Positions 60,780 to 64,000 of a DNA stretch of 64,000 bases are shown here, in pieces. The notes under the pieces are model-generated. The model did no database searches, was not told the DNA's origin, and was given only the letters and a program-made list of their open reading frames with translations. The stretch's first letter is position 1. Every line of letters starts with the position of its first letter. The DNA is from Floccularia luteovirens (taxonomy: Eukaryota > Basidiomycota > Agaricomycetes > Agaricales > Squamanitaceae), in assembly GCA_009739215.1 (NCBI GenBank), contig VSJF01000001.1:3100001-3164000 (forward strand). Direction: 5' to 3'. A program made the translations under genes and the position numbers.

Positions 60780-63700
60780 GGTCGTACCAATCCTTCCTGG
60801 TAGTGGTTTGTGAAAGAAAGGGAACCGAATGACAACCCACTTTCCTCTCTCACCTTGACCAAGATACCTGTCAAAACCACATTGGACCTGTCAACAATAC
60901 TCTCCGGTTGTCACGTTTTTTAAACTCTTTTAGCTTTCAGGGGGATGGTCAGCGTACGTAAACGGTATCGCGCGCGTTTCGTTGTCGGTGCGCTGGTGTA
61001 GCGCGTACGCGTAAACCTCAACACCACTCCTTCCTCCGTTTTATTTAAATTTTTAAAATGATATTATTGATATCGACGAACATTATCTGGTTTTGGATTG
61101 CTCGATATTCAATGTTTTCTCCTTTTTTTTTCTATTTTTCTTTCTTTGTTTCTTTCTATCCTCTGTGTCCGGCTCTACAATCTATCTCCCGCTCTAATCA
61201 CGAATGTCCATTTCACATCAAATCCTCTCGTCACGCCCATCATCCTCTTATCACACCCTATCCCGTTCTCGTTTTCTTTTTCTTTTTCTGTGTAGGATAA
61301 CAGAGTATTTATATCGCCTTCTCTCTCATCTGGTTTTATCTTTTTCTGTCTCTTTCAGGTTTCATTCTTCCTATCCCCTCCCGACACATACAACAATTCT
61401 TCTTCACAATTAACCCCCATACCGGAATTGGATTTCGGATTTTCGGATTCCCTCCCGTTATAACACATTTTTACTATCCGCCATCCCCTCATCGATTGCA
61501 ACTTACAACACTCTCCTGCTGCATATCGCCATGTCACAAATAAACGATATCCCTGTCCTCATCCCCTGACACTTCTCAATGCATTCATCTCCCAAACTAA
61601 AAAGATTTACACGTGTTCATCCACGTATTCATTCAACCACATCGCTACCCTCTAAAAAAAAATAAAAGGTTGACGAATCACCAATTGTCTTCAATCTTCT
61701 CTACCCCCTCCCCCCTACATATGACATAACGCACTTCATCCAAACTTATGGAGAAGTTTCTGGACCCCCTCGTTATAGGGTTCGGAAAGGGAGGTTCTTC
61801 TATTTTTTTTTTACATTTGTATATCTCTCCTGCCTCTTTCTAGATCTGTTACATGTATCACATTTTCTTGATTCTTGACTTCTTCCCCTCCCCTTACTCG
61901 CAATATCACTCAACCCACCAAAAAAAAACTTTTTGTTTATCTGTTTATCTCTATCTACATGCTCTCCTCCCTCCGCCCTGTCAACGCTTGCTTCAATTTT
62001 TTTTTTACGTCGTTTCTATATTTTTTTTTTCCTTTTCCACATACAATTGAATGAATGGCACTACCGCAATCAATCATACATCCTTCCCCCTCCACCCTTC
62101 CATTACATATCACAACATATATACATACATGCAGTTTGAAAGAATATACAATGATTTTTTTTTTCAATGGCAACGATAATTACAACGTGACCTTTGCGAA
62201 TGAGATGAGAAAGTCTGATATTTTCAGTTGGAAAAGTTCCGCTCCACCTGCCGACATATATTATACCCTGTGGTTTTAGCTCCCTGAGATCTTAATACAC
62301 CCCTCTCCCCCATTGCCCCACTTTCCAAGAGATACTGTGGGGGAAATAAACAAGTGAACGTTGATGTCGGATGAAAGGGGAGGGAGAGGGACGAATTATG
62401 ATAATAACTAGATTTCGATTGTTGTTTGCCGAGAAAGAAGAAATGACTAAATTCAACAAACGCGAATGAATGACTCGTGTTGAGTATGTACTTACTTATC
62501 TGAGATGTATAAGCGTGATTAGGTATCATATATCATGATGTATATGGAGTAAGATCTTAGTGTTGCAATTTGGAATGAGGTACAATTTTTTTTGTTTGCG
62601 AGGAGTTGCGAGGATATTTTTTTGCGGAATGATGAAATACTTATGGTAAGTAACATACTTAGATGTTAGCCCAGGCTCCTGATGTTAGCCAAGGATATTG
62701 AATAGTAGGTGGATAGTTTTCCCTTGCAAGTTTTCGAGCCCAGGCTCTTCCCTTCTATTCCCTTCCTCAGAACCTGTCTCGTTAACGCCACCCTTGTCAC
62801 CCTCATTCTCCAGGCTTTCGAAATTCTAATAGGGACATACGCCATATGTAATATCGATCATAGTAAGCTCAGGACCTTCATCTAGAATTCCCCAAATTCC
62901 TCCGATATGACCAGACCCGAATGCCCTGAATATAAAAAATGGCGGTAAATTTCAAAAATACCGAGATAATTTTCTTGTCTCATCAAGTCAACGTTCAGTT
63001 CTTCATCTACAGTGGTAAGTTTCTTGTTTCCTACTAAAGGAACCTATCAGATGTAATATTAATTACTGGTGTTTGAAAAACTAGACCGGAAGCCTCAGTG
63101 CGAGAGCGAAGGCCCAGGCGTTTTTGAATAGAATAAGGACTAGACGTAAATGCATAAGATATCAAAAGGTTGCTTAACGGTAAAGCAGCTTGTAGTGCGT
63201 AGCGCGATCTATCGCTTCTCTAATAAGTATTTGCAGAAAGAGAAGGTGTGTTTTAGAAAATTCGACGTTCCCGAATGTCGTGCTATGCTAACACGTAAAC
63301 GACTCGTTCCCTATGGGTGCTGGTAATTGATACCTTATCTATCATGGGCCCAGCCAATTATTAGCCGGTAAAAATGACACAAGTAATGAGATTCCCAGCT
63401 CCACAAAGCGAGAGCTTAGACCGTTACCATCCCTTTGTATAAGTTCATCTTCCAGAAAAAGTCTGACCCAAGTAGGAGGTTGATTATTAACACATGTATA
63501 CTCTTTCCACCCCCGCGGAGGTTCGTGTAATCATAAAACTAGCACCGCTTAGATTTTCTAATAATATTTTGAACGAGGAACGCGTGCGAATACGACGCGC
63601 TCTATGGACTCGAGGTCTTACATCAAACGTTTGCTCCTTCTTTTTCGTTATCCGACAGACAAGCGCGACCCCAGGGTCGTTAGACTTGTTAGTGGAGCTT

Positions 63701-64000
63701 CCCTATACCAAAAAACAGGAAGCGTAGATCTATAGAACAGCCGTTTATGAAAGCTAATTTTCTGTTCAAGACAAGGAACAAGTGTTCGGTAAGGTTGTTG
63801 CTGCAGGGTCGAAAACACTTCTGACATCATCTATGACTGCATTGTCCTCTTGAGCGCGCGTGAAATTGCGACGGACTTGTTCAGCAGGTCTGTTGGGTGT
63901 GCATGTGCAGTTCCTTTTGGAACAGCTGATATTTGAAAGCTTGTGTGAATGTTTCTCGTTCCCTCGCGATGAAACCGATCAAAAAGTGTTAGGGACCTGG
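60780..64000. other. About 3.2 kb at the right edge without recognisable genes
   Basis: 60950-61020 is unusually GC-rich and CpG-rich (CGCGCGCG-like and ACGCGT words). 61100-62100 is strongly C/T-rich on the plus strand with many T-runs. Near 62663-62690 the word GATGTTAGCC occurs twice. Short frames occur on both strands, none with a known motif. Confidence 0.45.

Overview
This window is nuclear DNA from a filamentous fungus, almost certainly a mushroom-forming basidiomycete (Agaricomycetes). Genes carry many short introns (about 50-70 nt) with GT..AG ends and CTAAC-like branch sites. The gene set fits this: a complete class I hydrophobin, two DUF4246 proteins, an F-box fragment of the type expanded in agarics, a fungal MARVEL protein, a Crinkler-type header protein and two proline/serine-rich SILK-motif proteins. 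No tRNA, rRNA, CRISPR or prokaryotic operon signal was recognised. All exon joins were made by eye.

0-19 kb is compact housekeeping DNA. In order: a MOSC/mARC-like molybdenum-cofactor protein (-), an Ess1/Pin1 prolyl isomerase (-), a DUF4246 protein (+), an MFS transporter (-), UDP-glucose 4-epimerase (-), THO complex subunit THOC1/Hpr1 (-) divergent from a 104-aa protein (+), and a large Ubp2-type deubiquitinase (-). 19-25 kb is gene-poor and holds a possible tiny secreted protein and a tandem pair of paralogous proline/serine-rich proteins. 25-31.5 kb has a DUF726/TMCO4-like hydrolase (+), the hydrophobin (+) between two short degenerate direct repeats, and SRP14 (-).

31.6-46.7 kb is the odd part. 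A fused siroheme-synthase gene, a histidyl-tRNA synthetase gene and a MARVEL-protein gene are recognisable from end to end but are broken by single-base (+1) insertions. A 1.3-kb element with near-identical 325-bp terminal inverted repeats follows, then an F-box fragment and an intact aldehyde dehydrogenase whose usual general-base Glu is Asp. Next is a decayed, 5'-truncated UTP4 (U3 snoRNP WD40) copy, joined out of frame to a Crinkler-header gene. The insertions may be uncorrected read errors or real decay. The UTP4 stops and truncation look like real decay.

47-64 kb has an EI24-like membrane protein (-), a peroxiredoxin-like gene (+) with a 9-nt microexon coding the second Cys of its CxxC motif, a canonical DUF4246 gene (-), and a second, broken copy of the peroxiredoxin gene's 3' half. 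The two copies form a ~1.15-kb direct repeat flanking the DUF4246 gene. A CBM21-type glycogen-targeting subunit of protein phosphatase 1 (+) follows, between two ~3-kb stretches without recognisable genes.

The most interesting leads are the Crinkler-UTP4 chimera, the SILK/HVHF tandem pair as candidate PP1 partners, the HxE...H residue pattern shared by both DUF4246 proteins, the long-TIR element, and the repeat-DUF4246-repeat block.
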